The position numbers and the translations under genes are program-made. DNA of 64,000 nt from Marinobacter bryozoorum (lineage in GTDB: Bacteria > Pseudomonadota > Gammaproteobacteria > Pseudomonadales > Oleiphilaceae). Under the pieces are notes generated by a model that saw nothing but the letters and a program-made list of their open reading frames with translations, did not search any database and was not told where the DNA came from. Positions 39,885 to 49,195 of this stretch are shown in pieces. How positions within the stretch are numbered: position 1 is the stretch's first letter; every line of letters starts with the position of its first letter. The DNA lies in assembly GCF_023156245.1 (NCBI RefSeq), contig NZ_JAKZAH010000016.1, forward strand, positions 1-64,000, in the 5' to 3' direction.

Positions 39885-39983
39885 CGGATAGTGTCCCGGA
39901 CGGGGCACCAGGAGTCTGCGCGGCAGAAAGTCGCGCAGACTCCTGGGTCGAATCCCTGACGATAAGTTTGTCGGGGATTCGAC
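39885..39983. repeat. Three consecutive hairpins after ttrA
   Basis: First, a hairpin at 39885-39908 with TGTCCCG/CGGGGCA arms containing TAGTGTCCCG. Then CCAGGAGTCTGCGCG (39908-39922) pairs perfectly over 15 bp with CGCGCAGACTCCTGG (39932-39946). Then GTCGAATCCCTGAC (39947-39960) pairs with one mismatch to 39970-39983. No T-run follows, so this is not a classic terminator. The element fills the convergent gap between ttrA and the next gene. Confidence 0.7.
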
Positions 39984-40019
39984 CATTAGGTTGCTTTGTG
40001 TACCGGAAAGGTGGCTGGC

Positions 40020-40595
40020 TTACATGGATTTCAGTTGATCCATATGGGGCCTGACGGCGTCGATATCGGATTGTGGAGCGTTTTCGGCCGCTTTGAGCAT
40101 GCTCTGCATGGCACTGAACATCTGTTGGATCTCGGCTTTCTGGGCTTCGCTGAGATTTCTCGGCATGTTCTCGGGAGAGCTTTGCTGTTCCATCCTCGCC
40201 CGCTGGTTGGCCGGCATCTCCTGCAGGTTGATGGCCATCATTGCAGAAAATATCCGGTCTCCGGTGTCCGCCCAATCCCGGGCGTTGGAAAATCCATACT
40301 GCTGGGTAAGCTCATTCAGCCTTTCCAGGGCTTCCGGATGTTTGTCGAGTTTTTGTACGGAGCTGGTAAATATCTGGCTCATATCCTCGACTTCGTTATC
40401 ATCCATTTCGGCAAGCTCGGGGAATTCATCCTCCAGTGACTCGGTATCCTCCATGGTTTCGATAAATGACTGAACCCGCTGTTCGGTTAGCGGAGCAGCC
40501 TGCACGAGTGCGGGGACGATAAGGCTGAGTATGAAAAAACAGGCCAGAGGCAACGTGGCCAGGCGGCTCGTATGGTCTTGCAGGTTATTTTTCAT
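40020..40595 (-). CDS. Secreted hypothetical protein
   Basis: A 191-residue protein with a signal peptide (residues 12-33, LPLACFFILSLIVPALVQA, cleavage near AAP). The mature part is acidic and helical (TESLEDEFPELAEMDDNEVEDMS) with a Gln/Met-rich C-terminus (SEAQKAEIQQMFSAMQSML). No family recognised. A GGGGTTGT-GAGAT-ACAACCCC hairpin (40646-40666) lies about 50 bp upstream of the start and could be an operator. The rest of the 265-bp upstream gap shows nothing else. Confidence 0.7.
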   Translation of the reverse strand: MKNNLQDHTSRLATLPLACFFILSLIVPALVQAAPLTEQRVQSFIETMEDTESLEDEFPELAEMDDNEVEDMSQIFTSSVQKLDKHPEALERLNELTQQYGFSNARDWADTGDRIFSAMMAINLQEMPANQRARMEQQSSPENMPRNLSEAQKAEIQQMFSAMQSMLKAAENAPQSDIDAVRPHMDQLKSM

Positions 40596-40860
40596 AGATA
40601 GCTACCTCTATAAATGTCAGGCTTTTCTCGTGGCTGGCAAGCCATGGGGTTGTGAGATACAACCCCTCCGATAAGTCCATCACTACTTCCCCTGTTTCTC
40701 AAGTTTCCCTCGGGCCGAATCGATAGGGCGATATTTGCCCTGTCATGCCTGGCGGCCTTTACTGATGTGCCAAGCGGCGTACAGAAACCTGACAGTGGCA
40801 TGGACAACTGACATTATGGTCAAGGCGGCTGGCCTTGTCTTGTTCAGCCTGGCTTGGTAC

Positions 40861-41376
40861 TCACACCGTAGCTTCGGCGTCCTCTCTGCCATGGGCCTGC
40901 TCGGTGAGTTGTCCCGTGTCGACCCGCACGAACACCGAATCAGCCACCACCGTCATCACATCTCCGGCCCAGACCTCACAGATCACCCGGCTCTTGCGAC
41001 CTGCCTCGCCTTCGACCCGGGCCTTAAGGATAAGCTCAACCCCCATGGGTGTTGGCTTCAGATAGGTAAGGTTGAGCTTACCGGTTACGCAGCCAATACG
41101 TGGCAGGGTATCAGCTTCGCGGCCCTCAGCCCGGTAATGCCATGCCATGGCGGTCCAGTTGGAATGGCAGTCAACCAGCATGGCAAGCAAGCCGCCGTAG
41201 ACCAGCTCAGGCCAGCCGGTATATTCAGGGGCTGGCGTGTGCCTGGCAATGACATGGGTGCCGTCTTCCGACCAGTAACTTTTCAGTTGCAGGCCAGTGG
41301 GATGGACGCTGCCACAGCCGAAACAGATACCATCGGGGCTGGCCAGGTCCTGCAGAGCGGTGGGGGTTTCAGTCAT
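40861..41376 (-). CDS. Hotdog thioesterase with N-terminal CFGCG motif
   Basis: A 171-residue PaaI-like protein. An N-terminal Cys pair (ICFGCGSVHPTGLQ) precedes the hotdog helix (LVYGGLLAMLVDCHSNWTAMAWHYR) and the strands (GKLNLTYLKPTPMGVELILKARVEGEAGRKSRVICEVWAG). The Cys-x2-Cys form is seen in some thioesterases and may bind metal; that is inference. Upstream is the 132-bp gap after the OsmC-YcaO gene. Confidence 0.85.
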   Translation of the reverse strand: MTETPTALQDLASPDGICFGCGSVHPTGLQLKSYWSEDGTHVIARHTPAPEYTGWPELVYGGLLAMLVDCHSNWTAMAWHYRAEGREADTLPRIGCVTGKLNLTYLKPTPMGVELILKARVEGEAGRKSRVICEVWAGDVMTVVADSVFVRVDTGQLTEQAHGREDAEATV

Positions 41377-41500
41377 GAATGCTATCCTTTTATCGGTTCT
41401 TTAGATCGCGATAGCATAACCTGAGATCAAAAAAGAATCGAGCGGTTGCTCGGTTATGACCGCCAGCCCCAACCAGGGACTGGTGCCGAAGAGCCCTCCG

Positions 41501-41515
41501 ACGGGACACTAGGCG
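41501..41515. repeat. 15-bp intergenic repeat, copy 2
   Basis: Identical 15-mer to 66-80. Here it includes the stop codon of the OsmC-YcaO gene (41509-41511). The complement contains TAGTGTCCCG. Confidence 0.5.
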
Positions 41516-43710
41516 GACTGACTATTCGACGCCTGTTCACGGGCCGCCCGTGCTGCATGCAGCTTGTTGTAGCTCTCCAGTAGCCGCAGGTGCCGGTCAA
41601 GGCCCTCCAGCTGCATGTTGGTGGGTGTCAGACCCTGGAAGCGGACAGTGCCTTCTACGGAGCCCACCACAGCATCCATGGTATCGTCGCCGAACATACG
41701 GCGCAGGTTGACGATGAAGTCGTCCAGTTCCAGCTCATCGTCCAGCACGATTTCCAGTACCGCATTCATGGCCTGGTAGTAGAGGTTGCGCTCAACGGTG
41801 TTGTCGTTGAACTGCAGGAACGCCTCGACCGTGTCCATGGCTTCTTCATGCTGCTGCAGGGCCAGGTAGATCATCAGTTTCAGCTCGAGGATGGTGAGCT
41901 GGCCCCAGATGGTGTTCTCGTCAAACTCCACGCCGATCAGATTGATGATCTTCATGTAGTTGTCCAGCTGGCTTTCTTCCAGGCGCTCCACCAGGTCGGC
42001 CAGCTGGTCGTCATCCAGCCGGTGGATATTGAGGATATCTTCCCGGTAGTCCAGGGCCATGTTGGTGTTGTCCCACACCAGGTCTTCTACCGGATAGACT
42101 TCTGAAAAGCCGGGCACGAGGATGCGGCAGACCGGGGCCCCCAGGTCCTCGTGAATGGTCATGTAAACCTCTTTGCCCAGGTCTTCCAGGATGCCGAACA
42201 ACCGGTCCGCCTCTTCCTGGTTGGTGCCGGAGAAGTCCCAGTGACTGAACTCGTAGTCAGAACGGGCACTGAAGAAGCGCCAGGAGACCACGCCGGTGGA
42301 GTCGATAAAGTGCTCCACATAATTGTTGGGCTCGGTGACGGCCAGGCTGTTGAAGGTGGGGGCAGGCATGTCGTTCAACCCTTCAAAGCTGCGGCCCTGC
42401 ATCAATTCAGTCAGGCTGCGTTCCAGCGCCACCTGGAAATTCGGGTGGGCACCGAACGAGGCATAGACGCCGCCGGTTTTCGGATTCATCAGCGTGACAC
42501 ACATGACCGGGTACTGACCGCCGAGGGAGGCGTCTTTCACCAGGATGGGGAAGCCCTGCTTCTCAAGTGCCTGCACACCTTCGAGGATATGGGGGTATTG
42601 CTCCAGTACGGACAGGGGTACGTCTGGCAGGGCAACTTCCTGTTCAATGATCTGTTTCTTGATCGCCCGCTCGAAGATCTCTGACAGACACTGAACCTGG
42701 GCCTCCTGCAGGGTGTTGCCGGCACTCATGCCGTTGCTGAGGAAGAGGTTCTCGATCAGGTTGGAAGGGAAGTACACCACTTCGCCGTCAGAGCGCCGCA
42801 CAAAGGGCAGGGAGCAGATGCCCCGGTCCACGCGACCGGAATTGGTGTCAATCAGGTTGGACCCCTGCAGCTCGCCTTCCGGGTTGTAGATGGCCAGGCA
42901 ATGGTCGTCCAGGATGCCTGCAGGCAGTTCATCATCCGGTCCGGGTTTGAACCACTGTTCATTGGGGTAGTGGACGAATTCCCGGTTGGCGATCTCCTCG
43001 CCGAAATACTGGTCGTTGTAGAAGAAGTTGCAGCTCAGCCGCTCAATGAACTCACCCAGTGCGGAACACAGCGCGCTTTCCTTGGTGGAACCCTTGCCGT
43101 TGGTAAAACACATGGGAGAGGACGCATCCCGAACGTGCAGCGACCATACATGGGGCACGATATTGCGCCAGGAGGCAATCTCGATCTTCATGCCCAGGTC
43201 CCGCAGGAGGCCGGACATGTTGGCGATGGTCTCTTCCAGTGGCAGGTCCTTGCCTTCGATATAGGTGCGGCCGTCTCCGGGCGTTGCCATCAGCAGGGCC
43301 TGGGCGTCTTCGTCCAGGTTGTCCACCGTTTCTATCTCGAAGGTAGGGCCGGTCTGGACCACTTTCTTGACGGTACAGCGATCGATAGAGCGCAGGATAC
43401 CCTGGCGGTGCTTCTCCGGAAGGTCTTCTGGCAGTTCTACCTGGATCTTGAAGACCTGGTTATAGCGGTCCTCCGGGTCGACAATATTGTTCTGGGACAA
43501 TCGGATATTGTCGGTGGGGATGTCCCGCGCCAGGCAGTAAACCCGCACAAAGTAGGCCGCGCACAGCGCAGAGGAGGCCAGGAAATAGTCGAACGGGCTG
43601 GGGGCGGACCCGTCACCCTTGTAACGAATGGGCTGGTCGGTGAGAACGGTGAAGTCGTCGAACTTCGCTTCCAGTCTCAGGTTATCGAGAAAGTTAACGT
43701 TGATTTCCAT
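41509..43710 (-). CDS. OsmC-YcaO fusion protein
   Basis: A 733-residue protein with an N-terminal OsmC-like domain (residues 1-130: RLEAKFDDFTVLTDQPIRYKGDGSAPSPFDYFLASSALCAAYFVRVYC, Cys residues 49 and 59) joined to a full YcaO domain (about 150-700) with ATP-binding Glu/Arg positions in KGSTKESALCSALGEFIERLSC and SAGNTLQEAQVQCLSEIFERA. YcaO enzymes activate amide backbones; E. coli YcaO acts in ribosomal S12 methylthiolation. The Cys-containing OsmC domain suggests a peroxide or thiol function. No azoline-type precursor or E1-like partner is next to it. Confidence 0.9.
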   Translation of the reverse strand: MEINVNFLDNLRLEAKFDDFTVLTDQPIRYKGDGSAPSPFDYFLASSALCAAYFVRVYCLARDIPTDNIRLSQNNIVDPEDRYNQVFKIQVELPEDLPEKHRQGILRSIDRCTVKKVVQTGPTFEIETVDNLDEDAQALLMATPGDGRTYIEGKDLPLEETIANMSGLLRDLGMKIEIASWRNIVPHVWSLHVRDASSPMCFTNGKGSTKESALCSALGEFIERLSCNFFYNDQYFGEEIANREFVHYPNEQWFKPGPDDELPAGILDDHCLAIYNPEGELQGSNLIDTNSGRVDRGICSLPFVRRSDGEVVYFPSNLIENLFLSNGMSAGNTLQEAQVQCLSEIFERAIKKQIIEQEVALPDVPLSVLEQYPHILEGVQALEKQGFPILVKDASLGGQYPVMCVTLMNPKTGGVYASFGAHPNFQVALERSLTELMQGRSFEGLNDMPAPTFNSLAVTEPNNYVEHFIDSTGVVSWRFFSARSDYEFSHWDFSGTNQEEADRLFGILEDLGKEVYMTIHEDLGAPVCRILVPGFSEVYPVEDLVWDNTNMALDYREDILNIHRLDDDQLADLVERLEESQLDNYMKIINLIGVEFDENTIWGQLTILELKLMIYLALQQHEEAMDTVEAFLQFNDNTVERNLYYQAMNAVLEIVLDDELELDDFIVNLRRMFGDDTMDAVVGSVEGTVRFQGLTPTNMQLEGLDRHLRLLESYNKLHAARAAREQASNSQSA

Positions 43711-43854
43711 GGCGAGGCTACCGGATTCGGGAAAATGGCGGGCTTACAGAATGAATGGTCGCCATTATCCAGATTTTGCCGGGCCCCGTCTTGGTGGATT
43801 ACCCCGATGCGCTGAAGGCCCTGCCCGCAGTCGTCAGTGGTCAGGGCATGGGGC

Positions 43855-44346
43855 CTACAAGGACTTGCGCATGTTGTATCGGAGAAAGTGGGCGCCGCGG
43901 ACGGTGGTCTGGTATTCCTCCTCGACCTCGAAACCGTGACGCAGGAAGAACGGGCGGGCAACCACGCTGGCTTCGGTGAACAGCTCCTTCACCCCGAGCT
44001 TCTTGAGATGCTCCTCGGCCCTGCGCAGCAGGGCGGACGCGACCCCCTTGCGAGCGTAGTTGGGTGCTGTGTAGATCAGGTCAATCTGGCCGGTGAGCTC
44101 ATAGGAAATGAAGCCGGCGAGCTGGTTCTCTTCTTCCGCTACCAGGGTTTCCAGGGAGTCCAGGCGCTGCTGCCAGGAGTCCAGGTGAGGTGTCCGGGAT
44201 GCCCAGGCGTAGCGCTGGGTTTCGTCATAGGCGGTTGCAGTCAGCTCATGCACCGACTCGGTAAACACCCGAACCAGCGGACTCAGGTCCTGGATCTGGT
44301 ATTTACGGATACTGATATTACTGTCGAGCGGCATTGGCGAATCCAT
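43855..44346 (-). CDS. GNAT family N-acetyltransferase
   Basis: A GNAT domain with ISIRKYQIQDLSPLVRVFTESVHEL, the acetyl-CoA loop ARKGVASALLRRAEEHLKKLGVKELFTEAS and FFLRHGFEVEEEY, about 163 residues. Substrate unknown; it resembles YafP-like acetyltransferases. The start is unsettled: ATG at 44346 or 44334 both precede the domain, and 44394 is possible. Separated from the OsmC-YcaO gene by 144 bp. Confidence 0.88.
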   Translation of the reverse strand: MDSPMPLDSNISIRKYQIQDLSPLVRVFTESVHELTATAYDETQRYAWASRTPHLDSWQQRLDSLETLVAEEENQLAGFISYELTGQIDLIYTAPNYARKGVASALLRRAEEHLKKLGVKELFTEASVVARPFFLRHGFEVEEEYQTTVRGAHFLRYNMRKSL

Positions 44347-44485
44347 CAGGTCTGTTACTGATGAACACAGTACGACAAAACCGCTCTGCGGCAAACCGGG
44401 AATCGGGTTAAAAGACAGAAAGGGGGGGCTGGCAGCCTGGGTCAGACCCTCTTGCAGGGCCTGACGGTTACCACAGGTTACTTGT

Positions 44486-44743
44486 TCAGGAAACCGGGTC
44501 GCTGGCGTCGCTGGTCAGTACAGCAAGTGTTTTCTGTACAAGTTCGGCCACTTCCGCACCGAGTGGCGTCAGGTAGCCACCATCCTTCTGGGAGATCAGG
44601 CCTTTCTGGTACAGGCGTTCGGCTGCCGCTACCACCGCCGGGTCAGCGGAGTGTTGGTGTACCTTGATGCCTTCCTGTGAAGAAGATGAATCGAACAGGG
44701 CCAGCAGGTTAATCTCGCTGAGGTGATCGTTGGAAAAGGGCAT
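44486..44743 (-). CDS. TIGR02647 family DNA-binding-like small protein
   Basis: An 85-residue protein that reads LSEINLLALFDSSSSQEGIKVHQHSADPAVVAAAERLYQKGLISQKDGGYLTPLGAEVAE, a compact winged-helix pattern matching the TIGR02647 family. Function unestablished. Acts alone, downstream of GNAT in reverse order. Confidence 0.88.
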   Translation of the reverse strand: MPFSNDHLSEINLLALFDSSSSQEGIKVHQHSADPAVVAAAERLYQKGLISQKDGGYLTPLGAEVAELVQKTLAVLTSDASDPVS

Positions 44744-44873
44744 GGGGTTTTCCTTTTAAATGATGACCGGGGCACGCGTTATCCCGGCGCAAAGCCGGGG
44801 AAAGGCCCCAGTCTGTGATTTTTTGCAGTGTCGGTCAGATCGGTGCCCTTGTCCAGACAACCGTATGAACTCC

Positions 44874-46463
44874 CTACACTGCGACGCCCAGATTCCGGAG
44901 GTAGTCGTCGTAGGTGCCGCTGAAGTCGGTGACTCCGTCTGCTGACAGTTCAATGATGCGGGTGGCCAGGCTGGAAACGAATGCCCGATCATGGCTGACG
45001 AAGATCAGCGTGCCCGGGTAGTGCTCAAGGGCCAGGTTCAGGGCTTCGATAGATTCCATGTCCAGGTGGTTAGTCGGCTCGTCCATCACCAGTACGTTGG
45101 GTTTTTGCAGGATGAGTTTGCCGAACAGCATGCGCCCCTGCTCACCACCAGAAATTACCTGGACCGACTTACCGATGTCATCGTTGGAGAACAGCATGCG
45201 ACCAAGCGTGCCGCGGACTAGCTGTTCACCTCCGTCGGTCCACTGTGACATCCAGTCATAGAGGTTGTCTTCGCTGGCAAAGTCATCGCCGTGTTCCTGG
45301 GCAAAGTAACCCACCTGGGCCGCATCCGCCCATTTGACAGTGCCTTCACGGGGGGGCAGGTCACCGACCAGGGTGCGCAGCAGGGTGGTCTTGCCAATGC
45401 CATTGGGGCCGATAATGGCGACACGTTCACCGGCTTCGATCTGCAGGTCCAGGTTGCGGAACAACATCTCGTCGTCAAAGCCCTGGCTGACCTTCTCTGC
45501 CACCACGGCCTGGCGGTGCAGTTTGCGGTGCTGTTCAAAGCGGATAAAGGGACTCATCCGGCTGGACGGCCGGATTTCTTCCAGCTGGATCTTGTCGATC
45601 TGTCGGGCCCGGCTGGTGGCCTGCTTGGCCTTGGACGCATTGGCGGAAAACCGGCTGACGAAGGTCTGCAGCTCCGCAATCTGGGCCTTCTTCTTGGCGT
45701 TGTCTGCCTGGATGCGCTCCCGGGCCTGGGTAGCGGCGGTCATGTACTCGTCGTAGTTGCCCGGGAACTGGCGCAGCTCACCATAGTCCAGGTCAGCCAT
45801 ATGCGTACAAACGCTATTCAGGAAATGACGGTCGTGGGAGATGATGATAATCGTGCTGTCACGGGCGATGAGAATCTGCTCCAGCCAGCCGATGGTGTTG
45901 ATGTCCAGGTGGTTGGTTGGCTCATCCAGCAGCAATACATCGGGGTCGGAGAACAGCGCCTGGGCCAGCAGTACACGCAGTTTCCAGCCGGGAGCGATCT
46001 CACTCATGGGGCCGTTGTGCTGCTCGAGCGGAATGCCCAGGCCAAGCAGGAGTTCCCCTGCACGGGACTCGGCGGTATAGCCATCGAGTTCCGCGTATTC
46101 ATTCTCCAGCTCACCCACGGCCATGCCGTCTGCTTCGGTCATTTCTGCCTGGCCGTAGATACGCTCCCGCTCGGCGTGCACCTGCCAGAGGCGCTCATGG
46201 CCCATGATGACCGTGTCCAGTACCGAATAGTCTTCATAGGCGAACTGGTCCTGGCGCAGTTTGCCCAGACGCACATCCGGTGCAAGCATGACCTGGCCGC
46301 TGGAGGGCTCCAGTTCACCGCCAAGAATCTTCATGAAGGTGGACTTGCCGCTACCATTGGCGCCGATCAGGCCGTAGCGGTTGCCGCCGCCGAACTTGAC
46401 GGAAACGTTTTCGAACAGGGGCTTGGCCCCGAACTGCATGGTGAGGTTTGCGGTAGAAATCAA
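44874..46463 (-). CDS. ybiT: ABC-F ATPase, YbiT type (ribosome-associated)
   Basis: Two ABC cassettes without transmembrane domains, the ABC-F translation-factor family. Cassette 1 has ANGSGKSTF and [11 protein letters not shown]; cassette 2 has [24 protein letters not shown] and [11 protein letters not shown], joined by the linker [20 protein letters not shown] place the start at a TTG (46461-46463) because it aligns with E. coli YbiT's N-terminus ([12 protein letters not shown] here) and has AGGA nine bases upstream; the ATG at 46472 is immediately next to the AGGA and too close. About 530 residues. Confidence 0.92.
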   Translation of the reverse strand: MISTANLTMQFGAKPLFENVSVKFGGGNRYGLIGANGSGKSTFMKILGGELEPSSGQVMLAPDVRLGKLRQDQFAYEDYSVLDTVIMGHERLWQVHAERERIYGQAEMTEADGMAVGELENEYAELDGYTAESRAGELLLGLGIPLEQHNGPMSEIAPGWKLRVLLAQALFSDPDVLLLDEPTNHLDINTIGWLEQILIARDSTIIIISHDRHFLNSVCTHMADLDYGELRQFPGNYDEYMTAATQARERIQADNAKKKAQIAELQTFVSRFSANASKAKQATSRARQIDKIQLEEIRPSSRMSPFIRFEQHRKLHRQAVVAEKVSQGFDDEMLFRNLDLQIEAGERVAIIGPNGIGKTTLLRTLVGDLPPREGTVKWADAAQVGYFAQEHGDDFASEDNLYDWMSQWTDGGEQLVRGTLGRMLFSNDDIGKSVQVISGGEQGRMLFGKLILQKPNVLVMDEPTNHLDMESIEALNLALEHYPGTLIFVSHDRAFVSSLATRIIELSADGVTDFSGTYDDYLRNLGVAV

Positions 46464-46810
46464 AAGAAACATTCCTGGGAGGAAGAGGGCGACCCGGCAG
46501 GAGGGGGACTGCCCGAAAAATTGGGTGCGTAGTGTACAGGTAGTCGCCGAGTGTTGATAGCCTGGTAACGGCAATCCGGGTTCAGGGGTTTGTACTTATA
46601 AAATAAATTAGGTAATGGGGACTTTATGCGGTACTGTGGGTGGGTAGAAAAGATTTGTTTCGAACTTCAAGAATAAGACGTTTCTCTGGTTATTACTGGT
46701 AGTCCACCGTCCTGTTTTCGAGTCTTCATATTTTTTCCGCATACCGCTGACCAGTCATTATTCAAATGTGCTGGCGGCAACCAAAATTAATGATTACAGG
46801 ATAATCTTAT

Positions 46811-47017
46811 ATGTCTCTTACTACCGGCACAGTCAAGTTCTTCAACGAAGCAAAGGGTTTTGGTTTTATCACTCGTGAAAGCGGCCCGGACGTTTTTGTT
46901 CACTTCAGCGCCATCCAGGGCAGCGGTTTCAAAACCCTGGCCGAAGGCCAGCAGGTTGAGTTCAACGTCAGCGACGGCCAGAAAGGCCCGCAGGCGGACA
47001 ATGTAGTCGCTATCTGA
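46811..47017 (+). CDS. Cold shock protein, CspA family
   Basis: A 68-residue OB-fold nucleic-acid chaperone: [19 protein letters not shown] and DVFVHFSAI are the RNP1 and RNP2 motifs. A leader of at least 230 bp (46575-46810) fits the long structured 5' UTR common for csp genes. Followed by a strong terminator. Confidence 0.95.
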   Translation: MSLTTGTVKFFNEAKGFGFITRESGPDVFVHFSAIQGSGFKTLAEGQQVEFNVSDGQKGPQADNVVAI

Positions 47018-47038
47018 TATAGCCAACTACATGATCTG

Positions 47039-47064
47039 AAAAAGGCAGCTTCGGCTGCCTTTTT
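47039..47064 (+). terminator. Rho-independent terminator of csp gene
   Basis: AGGCAGC-TTCG-GCTGCCT with a UUCG tetraloop, followed by a T-run and preceded by an A-run; it can work in both directions and lies just after the cold-shock gene. Confidence 0.9.
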
Positions 47065-47149
47065 GCTTTGTGTCTGAAATAAAAGCCGCTGTTCTGGCTC
47101 CCGTGCCGTTAGACTGTAGCAGCTTGCCGGTGTGCTTGATATCCGGGTA

Positions 47150-48271
47150 TCAGGTTTCTTCACCGAAGGCCGAGCGATGGAACGCCAGGGCCTCCTCAGC
47201 CTCCGCAATACCGGGTTCCTTCAGAACGGGCGCCTCGCCGCCGGCGAGAACTTCCAGAACGGCATGGACACCACGGCCCAGGGAGGTCAGGTTATAACCG
47301 CCCTCCAGAACGCAGGCGACCCGCCCCTGGCAGTGCCGGTCCGCGATGTCCCGGACAATGCTGGCCATCATTCTGAAACCGTCATAGGACACGTTGAAAG
47401 CCATATCGTTGCGGTGGGGGTCGAACCCGGCTGAGACCAATACCAGGTCTGGCTTGAAGTAATCAGCGGCAGGTACCAGGATCTCCCGGAAAACCTTTTC
47501 AAAAGCGATGTCACCCGCCGCCTCCGGCAGGGGAACGTTGATGGTGTAGCCTTCCCCCATACCCTCACCCACGTCCTGTAACAGTCCGGAGCCGGGATAG
47601 AAGGGTGCCGCGCAGTGGGTGTCAAAGAACAGCACATCGGGGTCTGCCCAGAAGATTTCCTGGGTGCCGTTGCCATGGTGGGCATCCCAGTCGACGATCA
47701 GAATGCGCTCGCAGCCGAGTTTCGCATGGGCATGGGCCGCTGCTATGGCGACGTTATTGAGCAAGCAGAAGCCTCGGGCACGTACCGGCTCGGCATGGTG
47801 GCCTGGTGGTCGCACCAGGGCAAACGCACTGTCAGACTTCCCGGCCATGACGCTCTCTACGGCGGCAATGGCATTGCCTGCAGCCGTGGTAGCGGCATGG
47901 ATGCTGTCCGGTGATACGGCGGTTGTGTCCCTGTCCAGCCAGGCGCGTTGGCCCTCCAGAGAGAAAAGGTGGTCCAGGTAGGAGGTGGTATGAACCCGGG
48001 AGAGCTGTTCATAGGTTGCCGGAGCAGCACCCTGCTCAATTCGCACGCCGGGCACCGGGTAGTTGTCCAGCCAGGCCTTGATTGCAGACAACCGGCCCGG
48101 ATGCTCCGGGTAACTCCACTTGAACTCCAGGTTCTGAAGAATCGACCGAACACGTTTCTCAACCCGGCTCGGAATGAACGGCAGGTCAACCTGGGGGTTG
48201 TGTCCCAGCATGACCTCATCATAAAAGACACTGACAGTTCGATCGCCTATCACGGGGCTTTCCCTTCCCAA
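47150..48271 (-). CDS. Histone deacetylase-like zinc deacylase (AcuC/AphA superfamily)
   Basis: A 373-residue class II-type deacetylase. Motifs: EHPGRLSAI, ALVRPPGHHAEPVRARGFCLLNNVAIA (catalytic His pair), zinc ligands in IVDWDAHHGNGTQEIF and SAGFDPHRNDMAF, and a Tyr/Gly-rich GGYNLTSLG. In bacteria these act on acetyl-lysine, acetyl-polyamines or acetoin metabolism; the partner is unknown here. Confidence 0.93.
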   Translation of the reverse strand: MGRESPVIGDRTVSVFYDEVMLGHNPQVDLPFIPSRVEKRVRSILQNLEFKWSYPEHPGRLSAIKAWLDNYPVPGVRIEQGAAPATYEQLSRVHTTSYLDHLFSLEGQRAWLDRDTTAVSPDSIHAATTAAGNAIAAVESVMAGKSDSAFALVRPPGHHAEPVRARGFCLLNNVAIAAAHAHAKLGCERILIVDWDAHHGNGTQEIFWADPDVLFFDTHCAAPFYPGSGLLQDVGEGMGEGYTINVPLPEAAGDIAFEKVFREILVPAADYFKPDLVLVSAGFDPHRNDMAFNVSYDGFRMMASIVRDIADRHCQGRVACVLEGGYNLTSLGRGVHAVLEVLAGGEAPVLKEPGIAEAEEALAFHRSAFGEET

Positions 48272-48372
48272 ATGTTGGATTATCTCCCTTCAGCCTAGTC
48301 TGCCCGGGGCCGAATTGGGAGGAAATCAACGATGAGTGGGGGTAGGGCCAGGGCCTTGCTGGCCTGTAGCGT

Positions 48373-48762
48373 TTACTGGCTGGTATCAACAGCGGTGGGG
48401 AGGTTGCCGCCCAGCATGTTTTCCACAACAGCGGCGTTATAGAACGCTTCCACTGTGTGAATCCGGTCACCCCGAACACGGAACCAGAGGGCAAGCCTTA
48501 CATCCCCGATCGGCTCGAAGTGAGTCTGGTAATCGAGGATGGCGAAGACATGCTCGCCGTCGGCGCTAAGCTGGCGGACAATCAGGTCCTTCTGTATGGC
48601 CGCCATGCCAAACTGGTAAGCCAGCATGTCGTCGCGACTGAGGAAGCGCATATTGGGGCCAACATATTCGAAGCCGTCGGTGGCCAACAACTCTTTTGCC
48701 TCATCAAAATGCTGGGCATGAATGCGGGCAATAAAATCAGCCACGAGATCTTTGGGTTTCAT
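48373..48762 (-). CDS. SnoaL/NTF2-like hypothetical protein
   Basis: A ~129-residue protein with an NTF2-like pattern: DLVADFIARIHAQHFDEAKELLATDGFEYVGPNM, then strands ending DRIHTVEAFYNAAVVENML. Such domains serve as small enzymes or binding proteins; no catalytic residues are evident. I start at the ATG at 48762 (AAGGG upstream); 48792 is also possible, and the longer frame to 48918 is unlikely. Confidence 0.7.
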   Translation of the reverse strand: MKPKDLVADFIARIHAQHFDEAKELLATDGFEYVGPNMRFLSRDDMLAYQFGMAAIQKDLIVRQLSADGEHVFAILDYQTHFEPIGDVRLALWFRVRGDRIHTVEAFYNAAVVENMLGGNLPTAVDTSQ

Positions 48763-48914
48763 GAAGGGGTTCCCTTTAGAGTCAAGTACCATCGATCCAC
48801 CGGCAAGGGGCTCCGATTCAACAAGGCTCCGGTGTTCCGGACCTATGTTCCATGCGACGCCGGGTGATGGGCGATCAATTGATGCGAGATTTTCAGCCGC
48901 GAGGCAACATGCCG

Positions 48915-49103
48915 TCAACCCCGGTTCTTGTCGAAGTCATCAAGCGCAGCTTCGTTGACTGTCGGGGCTGGCGTCATGGGCCTGAAGGGCTCGCCGTTTT
49001 CGTCCGGTAACTGATAGTCATAAGCCGCCTGAAGGCCCCCCAATACGAAACTGATAGGCGGCAGTGCGCCAATCAGGCCGATCACATCTGATGAAAGGTC
49101 CAC
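48915..49103 (-). CDS. Doubtful small ORF
   Basis: A GTG-opened 62-codon frame with a hydrophobic start (VIGLIGALPPISFVLGGL) and an acidic end. No good Shine-Dalgarno and no family known to me. Could be a small membrane protein or a remnant. Confidence 0.25.
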   Translation of the reverse strand: MDLSSDVIGLIGALPPISFVLGGLQAAYDYQLPDENGEPFRPMTPAPTVNEAALDDFDKNRG

Positions 49104-49195
49104 TGCCCCCGTATCGAGGGTGGCCTCAGGGCCCGGGCAAAGTGCTCCGGGCGCCGGTGTGTTTCAGCGGTGAAGAAGTGTTGGGGCAGGGCGGA

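Noticed and set aside
40592-40807. 71-codon minus frame upstream of the secreted protein
   Set aside because: No ribosome site, mixed composition, and covers a promoter-like region with a hairpin.
45291-46532. 413-codon open frame antisense to the ABC-F gene
   Set aside because: Shadow of the YbiT-type gene; composition is antisense-like.
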